From NCBI GenBank assembly GCA_014549065.1, contig JACDOX010000030.1, positions 4,785,959 through 4,849,958 of the forward strand: 64,000 nt of DNA, given 5' to 3'. Each line of letters opens with the position of its first letter. The first letter of the stretch is position 1. The position numbers and the translations under genes were made by a program. The notes beneath the pieces were generated by a model. It worked only from the letters and a program-made list of their open reading frames with translations, made no database searches and had not been told where the DNA came from. Below are positions 13,450 through 26,935 of the stretch, piece by piece. Origin of the DNA: Cardinalis cardinalis (Eukaryota; Chordata; Aves; Passeriformes; Cardinalidae).

Positions 13450-14330
13450 CTACTATTATCAGATAGCAAATGTGAGAGGGAAAAAATCCTTGGAAAAAAA
13501 ATTGATTTAGGATTTGTTTTATTTAGGATTTTGCTTTCATTATATTTTCTAGTAGCCCATGTCAAAAGTTTCTGTGTTGTCTGAAATTCTAACATTTCCC
13601 TGTTATGTCTGTTTTAAANTTGGCACCATGTGTTAATGTGATTCACCATTATTTTTGATATTTTAAAAAATGGAGACGAACATTTAGTTGATTATAGGTA
13701 CAAATCCATCTCTATTTCCAAAGCATCTACCCAAGTCCATTGCCTCAGGTGAACCTGAGTAGTTTATTATTTCTTACTGCTTTTGATGTAGAACAGAAGA
13801 ATCAGTACTGAAACATAAGAGTGTTGTCAGGCATTTTTTAAGTCATTTATAAACAAATCCAGCTCTAGGAGCAGAAAAATTTAAAAACTAAACAGTACAT
13901 CTGTTTAGGGTAGCGTTAAACATTGCCATGACCAATGTATAGTATGTATTTTATTTCCGTTTTACAGAGCTAGTTCAATTCCAAAAGTCATTTTCTCATG
14001 AAATTACGATTAATGTGACTGACCTCAGTTTCAGGAAGAAGATGTATGTAATTATGTGGAGACTGATACTGCACTGCCTCAGTGGAATTTCTGACAGAAC
14101 AAGGAGCGCAGCCTGCTGACCTCACATGCCCTTTCTAAGTGCATCCAAGGAAGTAGAAAAATTCCCCACTGACATTACTGGACTCTGGATCACTCATAGG
14201 ACTTTCTAGTCCTGCTAACAGCAGATGGAATGGAATTTCTGTGCCTACACTCTATTGATTGTAGAATTGGGGCCTTAGCTGTAAAAGAACTCTGAATGAA
14301 GTAAGGGAAAATAAGTGTTCATGCTTAGGT

Positions 14331-14340
14331 ATTAAATAAA
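14331..14340 (+). promoter_or_regulatory. overlapping ATTAAA/AATAAA polyadenylation signals
   Basis: ATTAAATAAA holds ATTAAA (14331-14336) and the canonical AATAAA (14335-14340). It is the best candidate for the 3' end of the gene, with cleavage expected around 14350-14370. Confidence 0.6.
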
Positions 14341-14360
14341 GATTGATCTCTCTTACGGTG

Positions 14361-15533
14361 AGCTTATGGACATTTTTTAAGTGTGATTCTTCTTATTTGG
14401 AGGTGTTTTGGGTTTTTATGTTAAGCTGATTTTTTTTCATCAGCACTTTTCAAAAATTGCTTTCTTGTAGTATTAAGGAACACCAAATGATTGCGCAGGG
14501 ATTGGCAGTATGAAATATGTATTGCAAAAAGTTGAGGTTTTTATTTAAGTCTTTTTCTGTACTTCATTTTTGTATGCAAACACAAAGGTTTTGTCTTTTG
14601 TATACACAAAGGTTCACTGAAGAAGTAAACAGTGCTGGTTTTACTAGATGATGACCTTACTCTGCAAATGGATTAAAATTCAGTCTTCTATTTGATACTT
14701 GATTGACTGATCAGTTTGCATTTTTTCTGGCTGACTAGAAAATCCTGTAGTGCTAACAAGTTGCCTACTCATTTTCTGTTCCTAAACCAGTGAAATTTTT
14801 GTCTTTGTAACTGCACCAAAGATGACATAGATGTTTCCATGGGATTTTTTGAATGTTGAGGTACTGTAAAAGGAAATTCATTGACTAGTGCTTCCTCCCA
14901 GTGTGTGTTTAGTTGTGGAAATGTGGTATGAGCAGATTCCTAAATGAACTTCTTGATTTTGTTCTAGGCCTGTACAGGAAACAATATTCCTTTTTTACTA
15001 AAGACATCCAAGTGTTCCCCTTCAAAGCCAGAGCCTGTTAATCAGCCTTTTCCTAATTAGGAGAGATTTGTATTCTGACTTGCAACGCTCTGTAAAAGCA
15101 CTTTTTGAAGAAGATTATGATTGGAGTCAGTAAGGTTTCACTGGCAGCTGTGGTGCATCTTTCCCATTAGGTCATGTGTCATTTAATTTCAGCTCTTGAA
15201 TATTGTGATGGTCACACAGAACTGTACCTATTTTTTCCTTACCTCTGACAGTTTTAGTCCTTTTATCTTCCTCTCTATCCTGCAAGCAAAGTTACAGACT
15301 AGACAACAGATGTGCAAGACCAGGCTGGGAGCTGAGGTTACATTTAAAACTCCAAGTCTCAGAGAGGAAATTTACTTAAACAGCAAAACCAGACCTATTC
15401 AGTAGGTGAGCTTTGCAGCATACAATAACTTCCACCTTCTCCATACCTCATCCAAAGCTTTAAAGCTTAGGGATATTTTTCATTATTTCTATCTTACCAT
15501 AAGAGAGTGCAGTTTGTGGAAATTTGGGAGAAG
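14361..15533. other. AT-rich intergenic DNA downstream of the gene
   Basis: No gene, RNA or transposon is seen in these 1.2 kb. Open frames are short, and a more distal poly(A) site for the upstream gene is possible but not evident. Confidence 0.5.
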
Positions 15534-15790
15534 GGAATCAGAATCACAGAATGGCCTGGGTTGGAAGAGGCCTTAAAGATCATCGAGTTCCAACCCCCTG
15601 CCATGGGCACCTTCTGCTATCCCAGATTGTTCCAAGCCTCATCCAGCCTGGCCTTAGACACTTCCAGGGATGGGGCAGCCACAGGTTCTCTGAGCAGCCT
15701 GTGTCAGGGNCTCACCACCCTCACAGAAAGGAATTGTTTCCTAACATCCAATCTGAACCTGCTCCCTTTCTGTTTAAAGCCAGGGACAAG
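15534..15790 (-). mobile_element. CR1 LINE 3' end fragment
   Basis: A minus-strand CR1 whose 3' end is at the left (GAATCACAGAATGG, then GGTTGGAAGAGGCCTTAAAG). It continues through ATCCAGCCTGGCCTTAGACA, the gapped word for 'gagcagcctg', and CCTAACATCCAATCTGAACC to about 15787, where CR1 similarity stops. It is 5'-truncated at about 257 bp and non-coding. Its 5' break lies within about 20 bases of the T20 tract at 15807. Confidence 0.92.
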
Positions 15791-15806
15791 TTTGCAAAAT
15801 CCAATC

Positions 15807-15841
15807 TTTTTTTTTTTTTTTTTTTTAATTCTTTCTTTATT
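15807..15841 (-). pseudogene. candidate 3' tail of a processed retrocopy (A20 plus AATAAA)
   Basis: Twenty consecutive T at 15807-15826 are, on the minus strand, an A20 tail. Nine bases before it on that strand is AATAAA (15836-15841). This order and spacing is that of the end of a polyadenylated mRNA that has been reverse-transcribed and inserted. The body would extend rightward from 15842, where the minus frame is open to about 16201 but codes for nothing I recognise, so it may be 3' UTR sequence. I found no clear target-site duplication. Plain expansion of an A/T tract is the alternative. Confidence 0.35.
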
Positions 15842-16225
15842 CCTACATACAGACTGGAGAATGGCATAAAAGAGAAAATACCATGTTGTATGTCTGTGGG
15901 GTAGAACTTTATCTGCCTCTGAGGCCTGGCTGGTAGTATTAAATATTGGCGAGGACTGGGAGGAACAAGAAGCTCTGAAACTAATCCTCAGAATCAAAAT
16001 GCAAGAACTAGAACATCGACAAAGCTCAAATAATAAACACTTTCTCTTTGTGGTCATATGCTTCATATTAGAAATAAACAATAAATCTTGTAATATAAAG
16101 GCATGTGTTGGACAGTATGTATTAGAAGTGACTTGAAAAGCAGGGCAACAGTAGGTCCAGTGTTTAGAATGCTGTCTTTCCTTGGTGTTAGTCAGGGTCA
16201 CTCTATTTTAACACTTTTACTCCAT

Positions 16226-16251
16226 AGTCTAGAACTGAGCAGTTCTAGACT
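16226..16251. repeat. 26-bp perfect palindrome (12-bp arms, 2-nt centre)
   Basis: AGTCTAGAACTG at 16226-16237 is followed by AG and then the exact reverse complement at 16240-16251. It lies alone in AT-rich DNA with no adjoining transposon ends. Confidence 0.85.
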
Positions 16252-17109
16252 TTGTGATTTATGTGATTTGTAGCCAGTAGTTTACACAGAGTTAATACTG
16301 AACATTGTGGCATCATACAGTCCAACACATTTGTGTTGTATTTCTGTGGATTTCTGTGGGCTCCTTATCTGCTTCCACTACAGGATTCTAGATTGGCTCT
16401 GGGCCCATGTGTATGCAAGTCATGCACAAAAGGGAATAGTGGGCAATGTTTTTTGTGTACTGTCAATACAGGAATATTTGAATTTTTGCCTTGCTNTAAG
16501 AATCTCATTGTCAAATTATCCTTGAATTCCTTGAAGCATTCAATTGCTTCACTTCCATCATTAGGTGGCAGAACAAAGAAGAAGCAGTAGTCATTCTAAA
16601 GGCTGAGATCACTTTAGTATTTTGAATTTTTTGTGCATCTTTACATTGGCTTCTGATCAGAAGTGTGTCATGTCCTGCCAGCTCAGTAAATGGTGAGGTT
16701 GATTCCTGACTGTCTGGAGTCATCCATGCAGACATGACCTTAGAGAGCCTGATTCCTTTTCACACCAAAACTCTCTTACAACACTCAAGACCCTGTTCTT
16801 CCTCTATTTCCTGTGCCCACATTGGAGCTTACAGATTTTTCTCCACCCCTTTGAAGAAGGGAATATGAGTAAGATTTTGTCTTATTTCCTGGAAGGACTT
16901 AGCCACCAATAGAAATTGTTTATCAGGGAGACTCATATAATTTATGCTTACTTTCAGATCACATACAGTGTCATTGCAGTTATCAAATGGACTTAGTTTA
17001 GGTACTGGAAACACCATTTCAGGAGTGACATAATGTGTGGATGAGATTGTCTTAAATTTTTTTTATGTGGACCTCCTGAATACTGTATAGCAAGATTTCA
17101 TAACATCTC

Positions 17110-17137
17110 TGGCATTCTTTTTTCATCAATGGTCCAT
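17110..17137. repeat. 28-bp direct repeat, copy 1
   Basis: TGGCATTCTTTTTTCA followed by TCAATGGTCCAT matches the copy at 18011-18038 with one mismatch. Flanking sequences do not match, so this is not a simple long duplication. Confidence 0.7.
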
Positions 17138-18010
17138 AAATGTGCCAAAGAAATACTGGAAAACACTTTTTACATGGGTACAATTCATGCCTTGCATTCA
17201 ATTTAATGTTTTTGTGGGAATTGACCAAAAAAAAAGTTTTCTTTTCTGTGCTCTGTCCAAGAATATTGTTCTTTTGAGGCTTCAAGAAGATTCATCTGCT
17301 ACCATTGTTTTCATTGTTTATTAATTTTAAAGCCCACATAAAGCTAATAGTCCTGCTGCTGAATTAGAGTCATATTTGAACAGCAGAACATCACAGGAAA
17401 ACCACCCAAGTTGCACTATCAAGTTTTGTGTTTGCTGAGTTGCTCANGTTTTCTATTTGTTTCACCATTCAGTGGTACATTATTCTTCTGATAATAATTA
17501 TAATTATAGTTATTATCCTATGATAGTAGCAATAATAGTAACAATATTTTTCTGCAGTAGATGTGGTATTGATGTTTTATCCATATCTTAAATGCTGTGT
17601 AATTGTAACCATTTTAATATGCATCAAAGATTTACACTAGCTTATATTGCTTGTAATTCCTCACATTTCAGACTTACACNACCAGCATTTTTTAGATGTT
17701 TTCCATTATCTGGAATGAATAATACAATGCACAAACTATTACTGAATAAATACTCAAACTATTCTTTTTTTTCAGATGACAATTTTAAACAGTGCAGCAG
17801 TGAACACTAGTAAAACAATGAGATGTTTATAAATACACATATCCTAAAAATATGATTCCCAAAAAAATGCTAGAAATTTATCTTTTATTTTCAGATTTGA
17901 TAATGAATCTGTAGTAATAGATATAGAACACTGTCAGAAGTCAGATCATTGGCATTTGGTCTCTTTCTTCATGTTAAAATATTTTGTCTTCTCTCAAAAG
18001 CCAAAGCAAA

Positions 18011-18038
18011 TGGCATTCTTTTTTCAGCAATGGTCCAT
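18011..18038. repeat. 28-bp direct repeat, copy 2
   Basis: Matches the copy at 17110-17137 in 27 of 28 positions, in the same orientation, 901 bases away. The pair may be remnants of one dispersed repeat family. Confidence 0.7.
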
Positions 18039-19384
18039 TGATGGTCATCAAATGCCTCTCTCCATTTAAATAGAAACTTGTCCTAACTGACCCCCTCTAC
18101 ACAATGCTGTAGGAGGCTCTTTAACCCAGGGAGAAACAGAACTGTTTTTGCTGAATGAACTTTGAAAGATATTCCAGTTCTTGTGCTACTACCAAATTAG
18201 GGCACTGGTTAAGTGTTCACGTCAATGCTGCTGCATAAATTTTCCAGAAGATGGCTGGTCGTGGTGATATATGGTCAGTCTCTATTTTTGAGGCAATAAT
18301 TTTAAATATTCCATTACTTGAACATCCCAGTCTTTTATTATGATCATAGATTACATATTTAGAGCATGATTGGGAAGCACTGGCTCCCAGGAAGTCAGCA
18401 GGAATTCTGCTGGCGGTTGTTTACAGCTCAAAATATCTTCCACATTTCTTGCAATTGTGACCTTGATGAATATAATGCATGCAGTCCTGTCTTTGTATGG
18501 TTCTAGAAATCTGCTCAAGAAATTAAGAGCAGATTTTGTGATCAGTTCTTTGAAGAAAATGTCAGCACTTTTTCTGTTGGTGGTGTTGGCTGGAGATGTT
18601 GGTGAGGGAAAAACTTGTGTGTTATTATTACTACACTACTGGTCATAAAAAAATATGACATGGGAATTTGTACTTCAAAATTACATCCAAAATCCCAAAA
18701 TAAAATAAAAATAATTTAAATTAAATTATATCAATTTTAAAAATGGAAGTTTATGCTTTTTAAAACTTGGAAGCATTGCAAGGTTGACGCTCAAAAACAT
18801 GAGTCTGACAAATGTTAATGATTTCCTGAGCATCCTGAGCAGAACATTTTAGGAGCTTCTGTGGAACTTGCTGGGGATACCACTGAATCAGGGTTATCAA
18901 TATTCTTGCTTGATTACCACACTAGTATTAAAAATGAAGTTATATACACAATGGAGAAGTCTTTATGTGTCTGGCAAATAAAATGGAAGAGGATCCACAC
19001 GTTGTGTCATAAGATAATGTATCATCTAATCATCTTCTTGGGAATCAGAAATGTGTTTGCTTCTCAGATTGAATAATTTTTCATGTGCACAGATTGGAAC
19101 AAAAATTCCTGTAAGCTCCAAACAGCAAGTGCAGAAGGTCTACAAAGGACCGATGGTTGCACAGGAATGACAAGACTGCTCAGAAGAATAGGGATTATCA
19201 CAGGCAGGGTGAGCATCAAGTGTCACTCAATTTGGCTATATCAGTATGTAACATAAATGTCATAGTCACAATGTGTGTGCACATTTTCAACACGATTTTT
19301 CTTCAACAAATTTTTCAAAGAACAGGTGAGTTGAAGGCAGGGATGACAGTCATTCTCCGCAACGTTTAAGAAATATTCAAAAGG

Positions 19385-19386
<2 letters not shown>

Positions 19387-19416
<30 letters not shown>
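19387..19416. repeat. (GATT)7 microsatellite
   Basis: About seven and a half perfect GATT units. The minus-strand reading gives an artefactual Ser-Ile-Asn-Gln repeat, not a real protein. Confidence 0.95.
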
Positions 19417-19418
<2 letters not shown>

Positions 19419-20829
19419 GCTGGGACCAAATGTTGATATTTATTTTGAATTATAAGCATCCAGAATTTCAGCTGGTTTTTACACAGGAATCGTGTAACTC
19501 AGTTGTCTGTAGCAATTATATGTTTTGATCAAATTTTTCCTCTTGGTTAAACAGCTAAGTGGATTAAAGTCTTTTATATCCCTTGTATACTCTTGGTACT
19601 ATGCAAAATTTACTCATGACCATCTCCAGGACAAAGCTTAGAAAAGTCAGTTAACAACTTTAAAAAAGGTTTTCTTTGTTATAGCAAGAGGTGATCCACA
19701 CTTTGTAGACTTCCTGTTGTCGAGCTCCATGAAATGAACGCATTTTTCCTTTAAAGAAGGCAAAACAGGAGCGCCAACTGGTTTGGTTTTATTAATCAAG
19801 AAAGCCTGTTGGTCAGTTGTGTTTCTCACAGTGCTCTGAAAAGAATACATACTGTTATGAAAGCGTCCAGAAATCGACCAGAACAGATGTGTGTGCTGAC
19901 TTTACAAATCAAAGTTTGCTAGCGGATTTTACTCCTGCTGTTAAATACCAAGGCCGGGATTTTGCTCATTGTTTCCAGCTAATGCTTTGCCTTTTTCACA
20001 ATGGAGCTTTGAGGGAAAGTCAGCTATACCACCCTCAGAAAGGACTCTCTGATGAAGAAAACCGCTGAAAAGTATTGCAGCCTAGAGTCCAGCTGGGAAC
20101 ATGGTGCTTCCATCTCTAAAGACATAATTCTGTCAACTTCTCTAGCCAGATCTGTCATTGTACTCCAAATTTGCAGGGGCTACTCCCCCACTTTGCATAG
20201 GTTATGGTGTTCTGAGTCTTAGAGGGAAGTGCTTTAGCACAATTGCTCAGTGAGGATACATCTGGTACACAGCAGTGCTTCCTGAGATGCTGTGCTACTG
20301 TCTTGGCCTTTTAATGTTGAATTTTCTGTAGCTGCCTCTTGTGCATTGTGTTAAACTCACTTCAGATACTATACTGAAAGAAAACTTGGAAAGATCTTCA
20401 ATTTTCTGTTCTTTTTTATTAGTGAAAATTTCTGATATGTCTTTGCACAGAGAAGGAGGAGGTTTTCAGTACTGCAAGACTTTTGTCATTCTTCTAGTGA
20501 CAGGTATGGTGTGGATCTTACTGCACATCTTCAAACACAAGTCCTTTGTCCTTAATGCTTAAAATTGGCTGATGGGACAGAATGCTTCCTCCTCAATCTA
20601 GGAATTTGTGATTTTTTGCAGAAATGGTATCACATATCATTCAAATTTAGGTTCAGATTTGGTAGCAATGTGGTGTATTAGTGGAGTTCCTTTCACAGAT
20701 TTGAGGAATTTCTCACTTTCTACCCTTGTGCTTTCCTCTCATTAAATGGCCTGTAAACTAGTGCCCCAATATATATATGCTTGACAATGCTAGAAAATCC
20801 CAGTCAAACATTATCATGGAATACGCCAA

Positions 20830-21217
20830 TGTTGCAGACATCTTTTTATGAAAATCCTTTCTTAGGACTTTTTCTTCCTGAGAGGCTCCAGGAACAAAAT
20901 GTAATCAATGGTTCTCTGCTGCTGTGGAATGCAACAGGTGGATCTGGGATTGGTTTTATGCAGATGTTTGGATTTAGTGACCAGTCATGGCAGAGNTGGC
21001 TCTTGCTCTCTGTCCAAGCCAGCTGCCCTTGTTTTCATTCCTTTCCATTCTATTCTTAGCTTAGCTAGCCTTCTGAGATGAAACTTTTCCTTCTATTCTT
21101 TTTTACTATAGTCATAATGTAATATATATATGATAAAATAATAAATCAAGCCTTCTGAAATATGGAGTCAGATACGTCTCTTCCCTCATCCTGAAAACCC
21201 CTGTGAACACCGTCACA
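20830..21217 (+). mobile_element. solo LTR of an endogenous retrovirus (TguLTR5-like), + strand
   Basis: A 388-bp unit beginning TGTTGCAGACATC and ending CACCGTCACA. It is flanked by CGCCAA (20824-20829) and TGCCAA (21218-21223), a 6-bp target-site duplication with one C-to-T change of the CpG-decay kind. An AATAAA lies at 21140-21145, about 75 bases before the 3' end, as expected for an LTR. Key words (CTGCTGCTGTGGAATGCAAC, TTCTTAGCTTAGCTAGCCTT, CAAGCCTTCTGAAA) recur inverted in the second LTR at 27009-27389. No internal viral region adjoins it, so it is a solo LTR left by recombination. A 6-bp duplication is typical of ERVK-type elements. The family name is from memory. Confidence 0.88.
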
Positions 21218-24200
21218 TGCCAAGACTTTAATGTATTTTTTTAAAGTCATAGAGNGGCTTTAGTCATTTTAATAATAAACAATCTTGCTTTTTTATTGTG
21301 CTTTGTGGTTTTAAACCCCTTAACATTCAGGCTTTCCACTGGAAATGCAAGTGCTGTAAAGTCTTTTTCCCCCTTAATTGGATCTGAGATGTCCAGGATT
21401 GCAAGAGGTGTGGTATTAAAGAAAACCTAAAATATTATAAATTTTGTGATAAAATCACCTGGTGAGTAGCCATGGCTGGAATGTGGCTCTCCTGAAGGAA
21501 GCTGTTACACTTCTGTCCTGCTTCTCCTGTCCTTCAGTGATGTGGCCATAACTCCACTTGCCCCTCAGGCTGAGGGCTTGGGGCTAATTTGCACAGTGGC
21601 TTTCCAGTAACAACATCTTCATTTCAGATCCTGCAGTCTTCTGGTACTAATGAGACAACGTAAGCAGTGTGCTACTTTGCCAAATTGTCCTACATCATAC
21701 AACCTCAAAACTCTGGGCAAACGTTTTTTTACTAAGATTGTGCNGAAGAAAATGTCACAAATGTCACTGCTGTAGGATACACTAGAAAACGGACTTTGTG
21801 TAAAAACTTGTCCAATTGCTTCTGCTGCAGCTCCCAGAGCAGCAGCCTTTGTGTTTGGAGTGTGGAGTCCTCACTAGGATCAGTTGATGGTCGGCCACAA
21901 ATGTGAATAAAATCATGCAGACCCTGAATTAATCACTCCCATGTTATCTAGCACATTCCTTACAAAGCTGACAGGCTGCTAGGCAGCTTGGATGCAGATA
22001 AAGGAAAAATGTGGGAACTGACATGTGCTCCATGTGTCAGATTTCTGTCAATGGTCCTGTTAAGGGAAGGTTTCTGCACTTTAGAAATTCCAAGTCTTAC
22101 CTCATTCCAGTACACAATAAAACAAGACAAAATGTGCAGTGATAAAGTGGTCAAAACATAAGGATCTATGACTTAAATCTCAGCAATTGTGTTTCAAATA
22201 TGATTGGCAATGAATAGAAGGAAAGCTTGGTACTGGTAAGGAAAAGTAGTAATCCTTTTCCCTTTTGGTTACCCTAAGGATATCTAAACTAAGGTTAAAA
22301 ACAAAGAACATAAATAAAAGTGGCTAATCACAGGTTCTCAGCAGACACAGACAGAAATTTTCAAAGCTTTTTATGTCCTCCTAAAGTTCATTAAGGCAAA
22401 GACAATGCAATGGACTTTGACTCACTAGAACACCCAGAGCATGCAATTCACATCCTGAATTGACTGGAAAAGTAGTAGAAAATTACTGGTTCTCATTGTA
22501 CAAATCAATACCAAAAGGCAGCTTGTGTCTTTCAATGGAAAAAAAAGGAAAAATTGAGGAAGAATAATGACCCATCAGCAGTGTAAGAAGATTTAATTTA
22601 GTACTGTAAGAAAATAATGATTTAATACTGGACTGAGACCGAGGTAATAATGCAAAATATGAATATTCTTTTTTCCAATGCTGCAATATTTGACATGTAA
22701 GATAATGGAAAACATGAATAAATGGTCATGCTGGAAAGTCATTCTTCTTGTCCTTTGAAGTAGGTCTGCTGCTATGCATTTCCCAAGGACAGCAGCACTG
22801 CAGGGAGCAAAAGGAAGGTGGAGCAAATGGCTCATCATCATTAGCTTGGAGGAAAATTAAAAAACAACTAGGTAAACTGCTCAGGGTAGTCAGGGTTTTA
22901 GTGTTCCCTGGGAAAGGTGTTTTCACCAGCTCCAGATCAGACCATGGATTGCTGTGGTAATTCTGAGCCATGTGGATTCTACTCATGTATGAGGTTCGCT
23001 CTTTTCAAAGTGAATTCAGTATCTGAGAGTTACCTGTCAGGCACAGAAAAAAAANNCCAAAACATTATTATTGCAAAAAGTGATTTTTGGTTATCAACAT
23101 ACAGGGGTTATGAAATTTCAGGGCTAGTTTAAACTGTTTATTTCCCTAAAGAAAGTAGTATCAAACACTAAAGAGAAATGAAGAGCATCTGAGGAAAATT
23201 TGCCTAAACATAAAGACAGTCCAAGGCCAAGAAATGGCACGGGCAAAAACTGCACTAAGCATGAAATTAAAATAACAAAGCTACACATTTATAACCAAAA
23301 TAAGAAACATGCTGCTAGTCTTTGAAAAGAAACAAGTTGACTAATTTGCAGTTATACAAATTTTTCTCAGTCTTTTCAGCAATATGCGGAGGCANAGATC
23401 AGTGAATCCACCTGCAGAAGTTAGAGCTGATTCAGAGCAAAAGGTGAACTTCTAGATGCTGGAACCTGGAGCTTTATAATAACAAAATAATAAAATAGTA
23501 AAATACACACTGTACTGGGTGTTGGTGTCAAAGTTTTGGTGAAGGGGAATTGTCGAGGCTGCCTTGTGTCAGACACAGCCTGTGTGTCTCCATAGGGGAA
23601 TTTGAACCCAGGGAAAAAAACACACCAGGGAGAGAAACTTTTTCAATTTGTTTCTCACCATCCAACTNCATTTTAATTGCCATCAAATTAAATTCATTTT
23701 CCCTAAGATGAACCTGATTTGTTGACAGTAAGATGAGCTTCCTGTACCTTGACCCATGAGCTTTTTCTTCTTGTTTTTCTCCCTCTGTTCTGTTGAGGAA
23801 GGACAGTGAGCAAGCAGCTGGGTGGGCATCCAGGGCCAGCCAAGGACAATCCACCAGACATTCATTGACACTGGAACCTCAGTGACAGCTCCTTTGAGTG
23901 GATTCCCACTCCAGTGGTGTCAACAGGGCTGGAAAACCAATGTGAGTCTCCCACAGCTCTTTCACCATCTCACACTGTTGTTCTATTGCCATCAGATGCT
24001 GGGAGAATAAATAAGAACAGGGGAAGCATGGAGGAAGGGCATAGTCTAGAGGAAGAGGTTGGCATGCAGTGCCAGTGCCAGAGGAAAGGCTGCTCGTTCT
24101 TCCCAAGTCCTTCCTTCCTTGGCACACATTTCCTGATGAGGGTCCCAGCAGCATGGGAGAACAACAAACAGAATGTTGGGTGAACTCAGCCAGCATTGAG

Positions 24201-24256
24201 ATATTCCATCCTGAAGGTCAGAAAATGGGGTGAGAGAAGACAAAATAAGGAACAGC

Positions 24257-24290
24257 AAAGCATAAGAAAGCATAAGAAAGCATAAGAAAG
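24257..24290. repeat. 10-bp tandem repeat, about 3.4 units
   Basis: The unit CATAAGAAAG is repeated three times (24261-24290), with a partial unit before it. Short and exact, so probably recent slippage. Confidence 0.9.
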
Positions 24291-26459
24291 GAGCACACAG
24301 CACTGGGAGCTGGCACCAGGGAAATCAGCAAAGCTGGGAGTGGAACCAAGACACGAGTGCAAGGGTGAGATACTGAAGATCACAGAAACCTTGGAGTGAG
24401 CAATTACCAAAAAGAATGAAAATGGTGGTTGCTGAGAGAAAGGCTTGACAAGGCTAATCAGAAGGAAGAAACAAATACTGACCACTGGGATGCAGAACTT
24501 GGGTTGGGGTTGGGACAGAGAGGAGGAGACCGCGATGAACTTCTGTGTAATGTTTGCTTCCACTCACGCACTATTACAGTTGGAGAGTGGTGCTGAAAGG
24601 GATTTAAATAGAGTTGATTTCCTGAGCTTGTAATGAGTCCATGCACTTTGGGTTTGGCTGAATTATTTTCCATTTTTGTTCCTTTTTTTTTTTTTTTTCC
24701 ACAGGAAGAAGTAATAATATTTTCAAACCAACTATAGTTCTGGTCCAAATCAGTTTTAAGATTCTAGTTTGGGAATGACAGGATCAAATTCTCACAAGCC
24801 TTCTCAGGAGATTATGGCCCAGCAAAGATTAAGATATTTCTGCTGTCTTGATCTGGATCCAGAAATTCTTTCCACTTCTGAGTCTGCTTTCCACTGAGTG
24901 CTGCTAAGGTGTCTTTGAATCAGAAAAGTCAACTCCGAGCAGTTGTTTTTCTCTCTCCTTTGTCCTCTTCTCTCCTCTCACGTCCTAACTCCCAACACTC
25001 ATGAAAGTTTCACTCCCTTCTGTTTCTACCTGGCTGCCAAAAAAAAAAAGGAAAACAGAAACTCACAGCTCACTCTTCTGTTTTCTTAACAAGATCAGAT
25101 CTTGAGGCTTTGGTTTTGTCTCATGTCTATATGAGGTAAAAAACCACTTAGCTTTTTTGTTTTTTCTCCAGCCTTAAAACCTGATGTTGCTTTGCTTTGT
25201 GGTAAAAAGGAGATTAATGCCCTTGTGTATTCTCAACAAATATTCTCTTCTCTTTTGCATTCAGTTTTTCTTATTCGTTCTGCAGAATCACATGACCTAC
25301 TGGGCTGGATTGATAGCCAATATATTTTTAAGCCAATATATTTTTTTCCTAGCTGTTAAGTGTCCCTGCTGACTTCTGTTTTCTGATGTGTTTTTGGCCT
25401 GCCGTGATATGATGCTGTCAAGATAAATAGACTTGTCTCTTCAATTTTTTTTTTTTTTAAATACTGTCAAAATACTGCACAAAGTGGTCCTCAACTTTGC
25501 AGGCAGGAAGCACCAATATCCACACACACAGAGATCCACACTTACCCATCACAGATGGTGTCACAGTGAGCTAATCATGCAGGCTTGCTTAAGAAGCTGT
25601 AGTTGAAGGCAGAGGAGGAGTTCTGCAAATCAAAGCTTGACTGCAGAGTTGCTTGAGCAGTGACTCACTGTAAATAAATTAAATTGTACCTCAGTTTACT
25701 GCACTGTAAAACCTAAGTGTCATTAAAGTGTCTAGAGGCTGAAATGCTGTTCTGAGAACATGCTGAGGTGCTTTCTAATTCAGGTGACCATTGGTAAGTG
25801 ATGCCCTGACTGTGTCTCCCCTGAGAAATAAACAAATTTGTACTTGGAAAGCTGCCATTCCCAGCAGCCATGCACTCAGAACATTCCTCCTTCTCCACCT
25901 TCTCACTTTGTTTGTAAGGGACTCTTCAGCTGTTTTCTTTACACTGGAAAATGTGAAATGCAAAATAAGAATGAAACAAAAAAAATTGCTAATGAGTGCT
26001 AAGGAAGGTAAAACTTTTGGGATTTTTTTTTTTAAGAACTATTTCCTCCATAAAAAAATCTGTGCTTTCTTTTTATGAGAGGAGGTAAAAAGCAAGGAGC
26101 TGGGAGTGAGGGTGGGGGGAAGGTTGCATGTGGCTCTAATGAATAAATGTCAGCTTTGCTCCTATATTTTTTTTCCTGCTAGGAGCTGTGTACCATGGTG
26201 ATACATAAACAAGAAGTGACCAATTATTCATGTGAAAAGAGGCTTCATGAATCACAGAGAAGCAGTAAATTGTGTGGAAAAGCACATTTGACACCCTTTT
26301 CAGGATCTAATTGTGACAACATGGAATCGGTTATAATAACCTTGCACGTTCCTTTTAGTAAGACATAGGGGTGGGTAAGAAAAGAGGTTCTGATAGTGCT
26401 GGAATGATTTGCAACAAACTATTTCTTCTGTTTTTGAGGAGAAAAAGCCTATTTTAGCT

Positions 26460-26935
26460 GCCTGCTCCAGTGTGGCTCACTGAAGTTTGTGCCAGGCGCA
26501 TAAACGAAGCCCTGGCCAGCCTGGAGAAGGTCAAGCCCTGAGGAGTGTGTTGTTTGTTAGCAGAACACCAAGGGAAGGTGTGTGCAGTGCCACCAGTGAG
26601 CTGGAGGTGAAAGAACTATTTTCGCAGCATCTCTGTCCNCTGGCCTGCAGTTTTGCTTCTTTGGTGGCACACCGAAAGGGAGGAGTTTTTCCAAACGCTC
26701 CTCTCCTGTAGTCAGCTTGCGCTGCACGGGTTGCTCCTTGCTCAAGGGACTGGAGTTCCAGCCTCCCACACCGAGATTCCAGTGGCACAAAAACCCTGCC
26801 ACACTGGCAGCCTGAACTTGCAATCCGCTCTGCCTGAGTGGTGCAGAGTCCCTTTGGCTTCACTCAGTCTCTGGGATGGCACTTTAATCCACTGGCCCCA
26901 GACAAGGCCGTGCAGCNGGGGACCTAATGCTGGAA
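26460..26935. other. GC-richer, CpG-containing block
   Basis: About 475 bases with roughly ten CpGs (for example GGCGC, AAACG, TTCGC, ACCGA, GCGCT, CACGG, TCCGC, GCCGT), while the flanks have almost none. An imperfect inverted word (GGAGGAGTTTTTCC near 26680 and AAACGCTCCTC near 26693) is inside. It is too short and CpG-poor for a classical CpG island, but could be a promoter or enhancer, or an unrecognised insertion. Frames of 74-110 codons are open on both strands, as GC-rich DNA often shows. Confidence 0.35.

Larger units (their letters stand above)
13288..14360 (+). other. 3' untranslated region
   Basis: About 1.05 kb between the TGA and the overlapping poly(A) signals. It is AT-rich, has no sustained open frame, and contains an AU-rich element. 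The downstream edge is an estimate, placed about 20 bases after the last signal. A GT-rich stretch from about 14399 could serve as a downstream element, although it lies rather far away. Confidence 0.6.
15842..20823. other. AT-rich intergenic DNA
   Basis: About 5 kb without a supported gene. It contains the palindrome at 16226, the 28-bp direct repeat pair (17110 and 18011), an AT-rich TAATTATAATTATAG-type patch around 17495-17520, and a (GATT)n run at 19387. Open frames are short and unrelated to any family I know. Confidence 0.45.
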